Source of the DNA: Hydrogenophaga intermedia
GTDB taxonomy: Bacteria; Pseudomonadota; Gammaproteobacteria; Burkholderiales; Burkholderiaceae_C
DNA length: 37,071 nt
Direction of reading: 5' to 3'
NCBI RefSeq assembly: GCF_000723405.1
Contig: NZ_CCAE010000043.1
Coordinates: 1-37,071 of the forward strand
In this document: one piece after another, positions 16,141 through 23,903 of the stretch
Layout: the number at the start of each line of letters is the position of its first letter
How positions within the stretch are numbered: the first letter of the stretch is position 1
Made by a program: the position numbers and the translations under genes
The notes under the pieces: model-generated
What the model was told of the DNA's origin: nothing
The model's database searches: none
Seen by the model: only the letters and a program-made list of their open reading frames with translations

Positions 16141-17922
16141 ATGGACCTGCGTCGCTACGGCCTGCTGGCCTTCACCGTGGTCATGCTCGCCGTGCCCTTC
16201 CTGCCGGTGCCCGACTACTGGATCACCAAGCTCAACTACGTGGGCCTGTTCGGCCTGGTCGCGCTGGGGCTGGTGCTGCTCACCGGTGTGGGCGGACTCA
16301 CCTCGTTCGGCCAGGCGGCCTTCGCCGGCCTGGGCGCCTACGCCAGCGCCTTTCTGGCGGTGAAGATGGGGATCTCCCCGTGGATCGGCCTGCTCGCCGG
16401 CCTCGGTGTCACCGTCGTCGTGGCGCTGGTGCTGGGCTGGGTCACGCTGCGCATGTCCGGCCACTACCTGCCCTTGGCCACCATCTGCTGGAGCCTCGCG
16501 CTGTTCTACACCATGGGCAACCTCGACGCCCTGGGCAAGTACGACGGCCTGCTCGGCGTGCCCGCCATTTCGTTCTTCGGCATCAGCCTGCAAGAGGAGC
16601 GGCGCATGTACCTGCTGATCTGGCTGGTGGCCATCGCCTCGGCCATCGCGATCACGCGCCTGCTCGACTCACGGCCCGGGCGCATCATGCGCGCGCTCGA
16701 CGTGCACCGCGGTGGCGGCAAGACCATGCCCGAGGCCATGGGCGCCTCGACCTTCCGCCACAAGCTGCTGATGTTCGTGATCGCGGCCATCCTGGCCTCG
16801 ATCTCGGGCTGGCTGTTCGCGCACATGCAGCGCAGCGTCAACCCCTCGCCCTTCGGCATCAAGTTCGGCATCGAGTACCTGTTCATGGCGGTGCTGGGTG
16901 GCGCGGGCCATGTGTGGGGCGCCTTCACCGGCGCGGCCCTGGTGAAGCTGGCCGAAGACCAGTTGCAGACCTGGCTGCCCGCGCTGCTGGGCACCTCGGG
17001 CAGCTACGAGATCATCGTCTTCGGTGTGGTGCTGGTGCTGGTGCTCAAGTTCGCGCCCGATGGCCTGTGGCCCTCGATCGAACGGCTGCTGCCGGCGCGG
17101 CGGCACCGCGCCATCCGGGCAGACACCACCGAACCGCTGCCGGCGCGCGACAAGCCGGCCGCCGGCAGCGTGTTGCTGGAAGTCAAGGACGCACGCCGCA
17201 CCTTCGGTGGCCTGGTCGCCGTCAACGGTGTGGGCTTCACGCTGCGCGCCGGCGAGATCTTCGGCCTCATCGGCCCCAACGGCGCCGGCAAATCCACCAC
17301 CTTCAACCTGGTCTCGGGCGTGCTACCGCTCACCAGCGGTGAGGTCTGGCTGCGCGGCGAGCGCGTGGACGGCAAGGGCGCGCGCGAGATCGCCCGCCGC
17401 GGCTTGTCGCGCACCTTCCAGCACGTCAAGCTGGTACCCGACATGACCGTGCTGGAGAACGTGGCCCTGGGCACCTACCTGCGCACGCGCAGCGGCACGC
17501 TGGCTGCCATGCTGCGCACCGACCGCGCTGAGGAGGCGCGCGCCCTGGCCGAGGCCGAGCGCCAACTGCGCCGCGTGGGCCTGGGCGAACACCTGCACGA
17601 ACTCGCGGGCAACCTCGCACTCGGTCCGCAGCGGCTGGTGGAAATCGCGCGCGCCCTGGCCAGCGACCCGGCGCTGCTGCTGCTGGACGAACCCGCCGCC
17701 GGCCTGCGCCACCGCGAGAAGCAGGCCTTGGCCGAGGTGCTGCGCCAGCTCAAGGCCGAGGGCCTGAGCCTGCTGCTCGTCGAACACGACATGGACTTCG
17801 TGATGAACCTGACGGACCGCATCCTGGTGATGGAATTCGGCACGCCGCTGCTGGAGGGCACACCGGCCGAGATCCAGGCCAGCGAGAAGGTGCGCGCCGC
17901 GTACCTGGGAACGGAGCACTAG
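16141..17922 (+). CDS. Fused LivM permease / LivG ATPase of a branched-chain-type ABC importer
   Basis: The product is 593 residues. Residues 1-315 form a LivM permease (GLTSFGQAAFAGLGAYASA; FFGISLQ; YLFMAVLGGAGHVWGAFTGAAL). Residues 344-593 form a LivG ATPase. Walker A GPNGAGKST is at 378-386, Walker B LLLLDEP at 512-518 and the switch His at 549. The ABC signature reads LALGPQ (492-497) in place of the usual LSxGQ, which is noteworthy. I chose ATG 16141 because GAGGAG precedes it at 8 bases; the ATG at 16126 lies within livH. Fused LivM-LivG proteins are known in Burkholderiales. It works with LivF as the second ATPase. Confidence 0.9.
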   Translation: MDLRRYGLLAFTVVMLAVPFLPVPDYWITKLNYVGLFGLVALGLVLLTGVGGLTSFGQAAFAGLGAYASAFLAVKMGISPWIGLLAGLGVTVVVALVLGWVTLRMSGHYLPLATICWSLALFYTMGNLDALGKYDGLLGVPAISFFGISLQEERRMYLLIWLVAIASAIAITRLLDSRPGRIMRALDVHRGGGKTMPEAMGASTFRHKLLMFVIAAILASISGWLFAHMQRSVNPSPFGIKFGIEYLFMAVLGGAGHVWGAFTGAALVKLAEDQLQTWLPALLGTSGSYEIIVFGVVLVLVLKFAPDGLWPSIERLLPARRHRAIRADTTEPLPARDKPAAGSVLLEVKDARRTFGGLVAVNGVGFTLRAGEIFGLIGPNGAGKSTTFNLVSGVLPLTSGEVWLRGERVDGKGAREIARRGLSRTFQHVKLVPDMTVLENVALGTYLRTRSGTLAAMLRTDRAEEARALAEAERQLRRVGLGEHLHELAGNLALGPQRLVEIARALASDPALLLLDEPAAGLRHREKQALAEVLRQLKAEGLSLLLVEHDMDFVMNLTDRILVMEFGTPLLEGTPAEIQASEKVRAAYLGTEH

Positions 17923-17924
17923 AG

Positions 17925-18653
17925 ATGGCGGAGCTGCTGCTTGAAGTGAAGGACCTGCACGCCGGCTACGGCAAGGCCGAGGTGCTGCACGGCATCACGC
18001 TGCCGGTACACGCGGGCCAGGTGGTCACGGTGATCGGCCCGAACGGCGCGGGCAAGTCCACGCTGCTGGGCGCCCTCATGGGCCTGTTACCGCTGCGCGG
18101 CAGCGTGCGCTTTGCGGGCCAGGACATCGCCCGCCTCACGCTGGAAGAGCGTGTGATGACCGGCCTGGCGCTGGTGCCCGAGCGCCGCGAACTGTTCGGC
18201 ACCATGAGCGTGGAGGACAACCTGGTGCTCGGCGGCTGGCGGCCGATGAAGCAGCGCCTGCCGCGCTGGCGCGATGGCCTGGAGCAGGTCTACGAGCTGT
18301 TCCCGCGCATGAAGGAGCGCCGCGCGCAGGCGGCCGGCACGCTGTCGGGCGGCGAGCGCCAGATGCTCGCCATCGGCCGGGCGCTGATGGGCCAGCCCAA
18401 GCTGCTCATGCTCGACGAGCCCAGCCTGGGCCTGGCCCCGCTCATCGTGCGCGACATCTTCCGCATCATCGAGACGCTGCGCGAACGCGGCGTCAGCATT
18501 CTGCTGGTGGAGCAAAACGCGCGCGCGGCGCTGAACGTGGCCGACGAAGGCCACGTGCTGGAGACGGGTGACGTGGTGCTCTCGGGCCCTGCCGCGCAGC
18601 TCGCGGGCGACTCGCGTGTGATCGACACCTACCTGGGCGCGAAGAAGGCATGA
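17925..18653 (+). CDS. livF: Branched-chain-type ABC transporter ATPase (LivF family)
   Basis: The product is 242 residues, normal for LivF. Walker A GPNGAGKST is at about 38-46. The intact signature is LSGGERQMLAIGRAL, followed by Walker B LLMLDEPSLGL and the switch LLVEQNARAAL. The signature here is canonical, in contrast to the divergent one in the fused LivG partner, so the two ATP sites may be unequal. It starts 2 bases after the previous stop. It powers uptake of the substrate bound by the periplasmic protein of this operon. Confidence 0.93.
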   Translation: MAELLLEVKDLHAGYGKAEVLHGITLPVHAGQVVTVIGPNGAGKSTLLGALMGLLPLRGSVRFAGQDIARLTLEERVMTGLALVPERRELFGTMSVEDNLVLGGWRPMKQRLPRWRDGLEQVYELFPRMKERRAQAAGTLSGGERQMLAIGRALMGQPKLLMLDEPSLGLAPLIVRDIFRIIETLRERGVSILLVEQNARAALNVADEGHVLETGDVVLSGPAAQLAGDSRVIDTYLGAKKA

Positions 18654-18663
18654 GGGTTCCCGA

Positions 18664-20340
18664 ATGAGCTGGACTTACGAAGCCCCTCTCGAGCACATGC
18701 GCTTCGTGCTCGAACACGTGCTCGACGCGCCCACGCACTGGAAGGCCTGCGAGGCGTTCGCCGATCTCGACCTCGACACCGCCGATGCGGTGCTGGAGGA
18801 AGCCGCGCGCTTCGCCAGCGAAGTCCTGCAACCGCTCAATAGCACGGGCGATCTGGAAGGCTGCGTGCGCGAGGCCGACGGCCGCGTGCGCACGCCCACG
18901 GGCTTTCCCGCGGCCTACCAGGCCTTTGTGGCCGGTGGTTGGCCCGCTCTGCCCTGCGACCCCGCCTGGGGCGGCCAGGGCCTGCCCTTGCTGCTGGACG
19001 CCGCACTGCGCGAAATGCTCGACGCGTGCAACCACGGCTGGAACATGTACCCGGACCTGCTGCACGGCGCCTACGAAACCATCAAGGCACACGGCAGCGA
19101 CGACCTCAAGGCCCGCTACCTGCCCAGGCTCGTCAGTGGCGAATGGCTCGCGGCGATGGCGCTCACCGAACCGCAGGCGGGCAGCGACCTCGGCCAGCTG
19201 CGCACGCGCGCCGAGCCGCAGGCCGACGGCAGCCTGCGCATCAGCGGCAACAAGATCTTCATCAGCGGCGGCGAGCACGACCTCACGGACAACATCGTCC
19301 ACCTCGTGCTGTGCCGCCTGCCGGACGCACCCAAGGGCACCAAGGGCCTGTCGCTCGCGCTGGTGCCCAAGGTCCTGCCCGATGGCTCGCGCAATGCGCT
19401 CTTCTGCGACGGCATCGAGAAGAAGATGGGCATCAAGGCCAGCGCCACCTGCGCCATGCGCTACGACGGCGCGACGGGCTGGCTCATCGGCGAACCGCAC
19501 CGTGGACTCGCCGCCATGTTCCTGATGATGAATTCGGCGCGACTGCACGTGGGCCTGCAGGGCCTGGGGCACCAGGAGATGGCCACGCAGAACGCGCGCC
19601 GCTACGCCGAGGAGCGTGTGCAGATGGGACGTGCCATTGGCGAGCACCCGGCCGTGCGCCAGTTGCTCGACCGCCTGGACGTGACGACCCAGGCCCAGCG
19701 CGTGCTCGCCTACCGAGCTGCGCTGGCGCTGGATCTGTCGGAACAACACAGCGATAGGGCGGTGCGCGAACGCGAAAAGCGTTTCGCCGCGTTGCTCACC
19801 CCCATCGTGAAGGCCTTCTGCACGCACCAGGGCTTCCACGGCCCGGCCGCGGCCCTGGGTGTGTGGGGTGGCAATGGCTACGTGCACGAATACGGCATAG
19901 AGCAGACGGTGCGCGATGCGCGCATTGCGATGATCTACGAGGGCACGAACGAGATCCAGGCGATCGACCTCGCGCAGCGCAAGCTGCTGGCCGATGCCGG
20001 TGCCACCGCGTTCGAACTGCTGGACGCGCTGCGCGCCGAACTGCCCGAACAGGACCCGCTGCGCGACTTCATCGACGAATCGCGCACGCACCTGCCAAGC
20101 TGGCTGAACCGGGTCGCGCAAGACGGCGCACACCTGCTGGAGAGCGCCGACGACCTGCTGCACGGCTTGGCCCACACGCTGCTGGCCTGGGCGGTGGGTC
20201 GCATGGCCGCCATGGCCAACGCCTTGCCTGACGAGGCGGCCGCGCGCCAGCGCGCCCTCGCCACTGCCTTCATTCGCCATGCGGTCCCGCAAGGCCGTCT
20301 GCACTGGCAGCGCGCCCTGGCGGCCACGGCACCACGCTGA
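18664..20340 (+). CDS. Acyl-CoA dehydrogenase (long form, DmdC-like)
   Basis: The product is 558 residues, longer than classical acyl-CoA dehydrogenases (about 380-400) and like the DmdC/FadE-related branch. An N-terminal helical extension precedes AALREMLDACNHGWNMYPDL. FAD-domain motifs include MALTEPQAGSDLGQLRT and ISGNKIFISGGEHDLTDNIVH. The catalytic base is probably Glu426 in IYEGTNEIQAID. About 120 extra C-terminal residues are helical. It would introduce a 2,3-double bond in an aryl-propanoyl-CoA or similar. It is the last gene of the fcs operon, followed directly by a 9-bp GC hairpin and a bidirectional terminator. Confidence 0.9.
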   Translation: MSWTYEAPLEHMRFVLEHVLDAPTHWKACEAFADLDLDTADAVLEEAARFASEVLQPLNSTGDLEGCVREADGRVRTPTGFPAAYQAFVAGGWPALPCDPAWGGQGLPLLLDAALREMLDACNHGWNMYPDLLHGAYETIKAHGSDDLKARYLPRLVSGEWLAAMALTEPQAGSDLGQLRTRAEPQADGSLRISGNKIFISGGEHDLTDNIVHLVLCRLPDAPKGTKGLSLALVPKVLPDGSRNALFCDGIEKKMGIKASATCAMRYDGATGWLIGEPHRGLAAMFLMMNSARLHVGLQGLGHQEMATQNARRYAEERVQMGRAIGEHPAVRQLLDRLDVTTQAQRVLAYRAALALDLSEQHSDRAVREREKRFAALLTPIVKAFCTHQGFHGPAAALGVWGGNGYVHEYGIEQTVRDARIAMIYEGTNEIQAIDLAQRKLLADAGATAFELLDALRAELPEQDPLRDFIDESRTHLPSWLNRVAQDGAHLLESADDLLHGLAHTLLAWAVGRMAAMANALPDEAAARQRALATAFIRHAVPQGRLHWQRALAATAPR

Positions 20341-20362
20341 GCACGCGCCGGGCGGCGCGTGC
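20341..20362. repeat. GC hairpin at the end of the fcs operon
   Basis: GCACGCGCC-GGGC-GGCGCGTGC begins directly after the acyl-CoA dehydrogenase stop codon. It has a perfect 9-bp stem and no T run. It may protect the mRNA 3' end or help the terminator that follows. Confidence 0.6.
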
Positions 20363-20375
20363 GTGCGCCACCCAA

Positions 20376-20416
20376 AGAAAAAGCACCTGGCAGAACCCTG
20401 CGCAGGTGCTTTTTTA
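20376..20416. terminator. Bidirectional Rho-independent terminator
   Basis: AAAAAGCACCTG pairs with CAGGTGCTTTTT across a 13-base loop, and each strand ends in a T run. It serves the fcs operon on the plus strand and tRNA-Cys on the minus strand, which converge here. Confidence 0.92.
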
Positions 20417-20425
20417 TTGCTCGTC

Positions 20426-20499
20426 TGGAGGCGCGTGGCGGAGTCGAACCGCCCTAGACGGATTTGCAATCCGTTGCATAACCGCTTTGCTAACGCGCC
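20426..20499 (-). tRNA. tRNA-Cys(GCA)
   Basis: On the minus strand the gene starts GGCGCGTTAGCAAAGCGG and ends CGACTCCGCCACGCGCCTCCA, with CCA encoded. The anticodon arm ACGGA-TTGCAAA-TCCGT gives GCA. The acceptor stem GGCGCGT pairs with ACGCGCC. It is 74 nt including CCA. It lies next to the tRNA-Gly remnant used by the ICE. Confidence 0.96.
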
Positions 20500-20514
20500 A
20501 GATCGGGCCCGACA

Positions 20515-20541
20515 AAAAAGGGAAGCCGAGCTTCCCTTTTT
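20515..20541. terminator. Rho-independent terminator between tRNA-Cys and the tRNA-Gly remnant
   Basis: AAAAAGGGAAGC-CGA-GCTTCCCTTTTT forms a 12-bp stem with a 3-base loop and T runs on both strands. On the minus strand it would terminate transcripts from the tRNA-Gly locus, or now from the ICE end. Confidence 0.85.
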
Positions 20542-20548
20542 GCGAATC

Positions 20549-20564
20549 TGGAGCGGGAAACGAG
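20549..20564 (-). other. ICE attachment site, 3' end of tRNA-Gly
   Basis: TGGAGCGGGAAACGAG is the complement of the CCA end of a betaproteobacterial tRNA-Gly(GCC) (CTCGTTTCCCGCTCCA). No other part of that tRNA follows on the ICE side. ICEclc recombines at the last 18 bases of tRNA-Gly(GCC). The flanking two bases here differ at one position from the ICEclc site as I recall it. The body of the tRNA gene should stand at the other ICE end beside the integrase. Confidence 0.8.
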
Positions 20565-20954
20565 TCATGCACTAGAGCGCTAAGTCTCTGTTTCCCAATC
20601 ACTTTCTCCACCGTGGTGATCAGCGAAGAACTCAATTATAGCCTTGTTTTTCGCCCTCGGCAACAAAGTTCATCCAACCACTTCCACCAGCGTCCAAGGA
20701 TGGTCCATCCACCCGTCATTACGCCTGATGCGTCGAGCTGCTCAGCGGGTTCGCTATCGAACTCCCAACTTGCGACGATCATGACTTGCGCTCGCTCAGC
20801 AGGCAGCGCGGGGTGGTGTCGCGTGGACTGCCTGGCACCTGGACGGCTGTAGGACACGACCGCCGGCATCGGAACACCGCAAGTACTCATCTTTACATCG
20901 CTGCGGCTAACTTCGCCGGAGCGCAACACGGCGCCAGTGTAGTGGCTGCCAGCC
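20565..20954. other. ICE terminal non-coding stretch
   Basis: This is about 390 bp of lower-GC sequence between the attachment site and the DUF305 gene. I see no convincing gene. A minus-strand frame of 84-112 codons exists but lacks a ribosome-binding site and any recognisable motif. The stretch should hold the ICE end sequences needed by the integrase or excisionase, but I could not define repeats. Confidence 0.5.
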
Positions 20955-21455
20955 TCAACGAAGGCGTGCAGCAATCCGGTTCATCTGCTCGATCTCCGCG
21001 CGTTGGCCATCGGAAATCGCTTGGCATAGGTTGACGAGTTCCGGATCTGAGAGCTGCGCCTCGCGGCACATGAGGATAGCTCCCGAATGGTGCGGGACCA
21101 TAGACGCGATGAACTGTCGATCGCCGATTCCGGTTTGAGCACGGGTCGCGGCAAAAGAACCGAGTGTGAGAACGGCAAACAAGCCGTACAGCACGAGATT
21201 GAGCCGCCGGTTTGGAAACATGCCGGGCATTGTCGCTAGCATGAAGATGCCCATTGGCGCCCACATAGTGACCGCCATGTAGAGCATGTTGAGATTGTTT
21301 CTGAAGTCCCTGGCGCCGTCGATCATGCTGAACATTACGAAGTACATGACGACGAGTCCCAACACCATGTTCACCCAGAACTTGGCGTAGGGTCGGCCGT
21401 GCTTACCCATCTGACCGGATGTGTGATGTTGATGTTCATGGGAATGTTCAGCCAT
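20955..21455 (-). CDS. DUF305 membrane protein, possible metal-related
   Basis: The product is 166 residues. The N-terminus is His-rich (MAEHSHEHQHHTSGQMG), followed by three hydrophobic segments (about 29-48, 58-80 and 87-108). The C-terminal DUF305 helical part has the MVPHHSGAILMCREAQL motif. DUF305 proteins often sit beside copper or other metal resistance genes, and the histidines suggest metal binding; function is not established. A GGAGA ribosome-binding site lies upstream. It stands alone at the ICE end and points toward the attachment site, so it may be a cargo gene. Confidence 0.85.
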   Translation of the reverse strand: MAEHSHEHQHHTSGQMGKHGRPYAKFWVNMVLGLVVMYFVMFSMIDGARDFRNNLNMLYMAVTMWAPMGIFMLATMPGMFPNRRLNLVLYGLFAVLTLGSFAATRAQTGIGDRQFIASMVPHHSGAILMCREAQLSDPELVNLCQAISDGQRAEIEQMNRIAARLR

Positions 21456-21907
21456 CTCCGTCTCCTATGTGCTGGGGCAACCTGGCAGGGTTGCACTGGT
21501 ACTGCGGCAGATACTTTGTCGATATATCAGCATGTGAAGCGATGCATCACTAGCCGCTGATTTCCAGTCCCCAACTGGACGTAGGGACGTCGAACGCTTC
21601 AACTCGCGGGTCTTGAACCGTCTGGATATCAGACCATACCAAATCGGTCTTGATGGGCTTTGCGCCACCTATGACGCTGGTACCGTGAGCGCCAGTATCG
21701 AGCTTGCGTCCTCATCGCTCGATGGGCCGGCAACTGATCAATTCTTGCATATCAAGCAAGACAAGGCCACCTGCGGCGGATGCCAATGGCCTCCTCCGCC
21801 TTCGCTTAGGGCATCGCCTCAAGCGTCCGTTGCAGGCCATAACGACACAACAGCCCTTGGGCAAGAAAGGAGCCGGTGATGTAGCGCACCCGAAAGGAGA
21901 TGAAGAC
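21456..21907. other. Regulatory gap between the DUF305 gene and bisR
   Basis: This 452-bp divergent region has no supported gene. It holds two inverted repeats: GTCTG-GATAT-CAGAC at 21620-21634 and CTTG-CATAT-CAAG at 21744-21756. Both have symmetrical AT-rich centres that could bind a regulator. In ICEclc the bisR promoter is activated by the LysR protein TciR. No tciR gene is present on this side of bisR. Confidence 0.45.
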
Positions 21908-22654
21908 ATGCACAAGGACATTTCAACATCAAAGGTGTTCTATCGTCCCATCGAGGCGGCCATCCGATGGGCTGGGTTGCTGCGGTATCTGCCGATGATC
22001 CTGGCCACGATCGCGTCACCGCGTGTCCTGCCTCCGTCGCTGAACTGCCCTCGATGGAATGAGTGCCGGCTGCACTCGGAACGTATCTATGACGGCATCC
22101 TCAACGGAGAGCTGCCCTACGGCAAGAACGGGATCACGCTCAATGATCCGAAGCTGCTGAATTCTCTGGATCTGACTGTTCGCCATGTCGATCTGAAGCG
22201 TTGGATGCGCACCCACTATCCCGAGCACCGGCCAGGATTCCTGTTCAGCCGTGGCGAACGCATGGCGCACCCCTTCATCACCATGGAAACAGGACAGGCG
22301 ATCCTGGTCGAGCGGCTGGCCCTTCAGGCCGCGCTTGAACATGCCCGGCGCCAGATGCGGGAATTGCAGGAGCAGCACGACACCTTGCTCAAGCAATCTG
22401 CCGTGCTGCTGGCCTCCAAGCAATGCGAGATCAGCGAGCGAGCTGAGACGACGTATCTCAACATCATCGGCGGGATGCTGACGCTGATGCTGGGCCAGTC
22501 CCCTTCGGGTGTGCCTTATTCCAGCTTCAAGACTCAGGAGGCACTCGTCTCGGCATTGGTCGCCCATTATGGCGGCACCATGGGCATTACGGAGCGAACC
22601 TTAAACGGCAAGTTCGCCAACGCCAGGAAGTACGTCCGTAGCGCAAGCGGATGA
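21908..22654 (+). CDS. bisR: BisR-like ICE transfer-competence regulator
   Basis: The product is 248 residues (MHKDISTSKVFYRPIEAAIRW...). I recognise it by position and character as the BisR type of ICEclc-family elements. In ICEclc, BisR relays the first signal that switches a small share of cells into the transfer-competent state by activating the alpA promoter. The protein has no classical N-terminal helix-turn-helix. It has a central coiled-coil stretch (AALEHARRQMRELQEQHDTLLKQ, about 140-162) and a C-terminal module ending ITERTLNGKFANARKYVRSASG that could hold the DNA-binding helices. The start at 21908 has AGGAGA 8 bases upstream. The symbol is inferred. Confidence 0.7.
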   Translation: MHKDISTSKVFYRPIEAAIRWAGLLRYLPMILATIASPRVLPPSLNCPRWNECRLHSERIYDGILNGELPYGKNGITLNDPKLLNSLDLTVRHVDLKRWMRTHYPEHRPGFLFSRGERMAHPFITMETGQAILVERLALQAALEHARRQMRELQEQHDTLLKQSAVLLASKQCEISERAETTYLNIIGGMLTLMLGQSPSGVPYSSFKTQEALVSALVAHYGGTMGITERTLNGKFANARKYVRSASG

Positions 22655-22672
22655 GGCTATCCAGCTTGTATG

Positions 22673-22729
22673 TGCAACCGCGGATATTGCATTTGCAGTG
22701 TCTTCCCGCAGCCAGGTCTATTGAATAGA
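22673..22729 (+). promoter_or_regulatory. Putative alpA promoter region with palindromes
   Basis: This lies in the 118-bp gap upstream of alpA. TGCAA-N9-TTGCA is at 22673-22691, and a perfect palindrome TCTATT-G-AATAGA is at 22717-22729. TTGCAG (22693-22698) and TCTATT (22717) are spaced 18 bases apart and could be -35 and -10 elements. This is the position where BisR acts in ICEclc. Assignment of the sites is inference. Confidence 0.4.
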
Positions 22730-22772
22730 GGTCACGCCAACAAACGCCACCGAGCGTTCAGGAGTGACCGCC

Positions 22773-22985
22773 ATGTCGCAGACACCTGTACTCCCGCCGA
22801 ACGAGCGCCGCATCCTGCGGCTCGATGAAGTCGAAGCGAAGTCCGGCTTCAAACGCGCCCACATCTACAACCTGATGAAGAAGCGCCAGTTCCCCCAGGC
22901 GCTGCGCCTGGGCGTGCGCGCCGTCGGCTGGGATTCGATCGAAATCGACCAGTGGATCGCCGAGCGCCTCAACCACCGGACCTGA
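22773..22985 (+). CDS. alpA: AlpA-family DNA-binding regulator
   Basis: The product is 70 residues with an AlpA/MerR-like winged helix-turn-helix: RILRLDEVEAKSGFKRAHIY, then NLMKKRQFPQALRLGVRAVGW and DSIEIDQWIAERL. AlpA proteins control excision and transfer of integrated elements. In ICEclc this gene heads the alpA-parA-shi-parB cluster that is turned on by BisR. I chose ATG 22773, which has AGGAG 8 bases upstream, over the GTG at 22764 inside that Shine-Dalgarno. Confidence 0.9.
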   Translation: MSQTPVLPPNERRILRLDEVEAKSGFKRAHIYNLMKKRQFPQALRLGVRAVGWDSIEIDQWIAERLNHRT

Positions 22986-23027
22986 CCCGTTCTCCCGCGG
23001 ACTTCCCATTCCCAGCAGGAGAGCGCC

Positions 23028-23903
23028 ATGCAGGTCGTATCCATCATTTCAACGAAGGGCGGCGTCGGCAAGACCACGACGGCCGCCAACCTGGGCGGGC
23101 TCGCCGCCGATGCGGGCCTGCGTGTGCTGCTGCTCGACCTCGACGTGCAGCCCACGCTGTCTTCCTACTACGAACTGGCTCACCGCGCACCCGGCGGCAT
23201 CTACGAGCTGCTGGCCTTCAACGAGCGCGACCTCGGCCAGCTCGTGTCCCGCACGGTCGTCGCGGGCCTGGACCTGGTGCTCTCCAATGACCACCGGGGC
23301 GAGCTGAACACCTTGCTGCTGCACGCGCCGGACGGACGCCTGCGGCTGCGGCATCTGCTGCCGGCGCTTGCGCCGCTCTATGACCTGGTGCTGATCGACA
23401 CCCAGGGCGCGCGTTCCGTGCTGCTGGAGATGGCGGTGCTCGCCTCCGATCTTGCGCTGTCGCCCGTCACGCCGGAAATCCTCGCGGCCCGGGAGCTTCG
23501 ACGCGGCACCATGCAGTTGCTCGAAGACATTGCGCCGTACCGGCACCTGGGCATCGAACCGCCGCCGCTGCACCTGCTCATCAACCGCGTTCACCCGGTG
23601 TCGGCGAACGCCCGACTGATCCAGCAGGCCCTGCGCGACCTGTTCCAAGACCATGCTGGCATCCGTGTGCTCGCCACCGACGTGCCCGCCATCGAAGCCT
23701 ATCCGCGCGCCGCGACGCGCGGCCTGCCGGTGCATCGGGTCGAGCACCGCCAGCCGGCCGGCAGAGTCGCCCCTGCCGCGCTCGACACGATGCGCGCGCT
23801 CGCCAGCGAGTTGTTCCCGCAATGGCAGGACCGACTGGCTCAAGTATCCGGTCGCCCGCCACGTCCTCTTGATACCGGGAGGCCCCATGGCGAACGCACA
23901 TGA
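23028..23903 (+). CDS. parA: ParA-family partition ATPase
   Basis: The product is 291 residues. The deviant Walker A is STKGGVGKTTTAANLGG (8-24), with Lys10 and Lys15. The A' motif is LLLDLDVQPTLSSYY, where DVQ replaces the common DPQ. Walker B is DLVLIDTQGA, where TQGA replaces TPPS. The C-terminus is unusually Pro/Arg-rich (SGRPPRPLDTGRPHGERT) and overlaps the start of shi. ParA ATPases help segregate or stabilise the excised circular ICE, and in this family the locus also carries regulatory genes. AGGAG precedes the ATG by 9 bases. Confidence 0.92.
   Translation: MQVVSIISTKGGVGKTTTAANLGGLAADAGLRVLLLDLDVQPTLSSYYELAHRAPGGIYELLAFNERDLGQLVSRTVVAGLDLVLSNDHRGELNTLLLHAPDGRLRLRHLLPALAPLYDLVLIDTQGARSVLLEMAVLASDLALSPVTPEILAARELRRGTMQLLEDIAPYRHLGIEPPPLHLLINRVHPVSANARLIQQALRDLFQDHAGIRVLATDVPAIEAYPRAATRGLPVHRVEHRQPAGRVAPAALDTMRALASELFPQWQDRLAQVSGRPPRPLDTGRPHGERT

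Noticed and set aside
12504..16142. 1212-codon open frame on the minus strand
   Set aside because: Shadow of the thiolase, binding-protein and livH genes. Its translation is His/Gln/Arg-rich with no domain, as expected from the antisense of high-GC codons.
20636..20890. Minus-strand 84-codon frame (MSTCGVPMPAVVSY...) after the DUF305 gene
   Set aside because: No ribosome-binding site and no recognisable family. It may be real, but the sequence alone does not support it.
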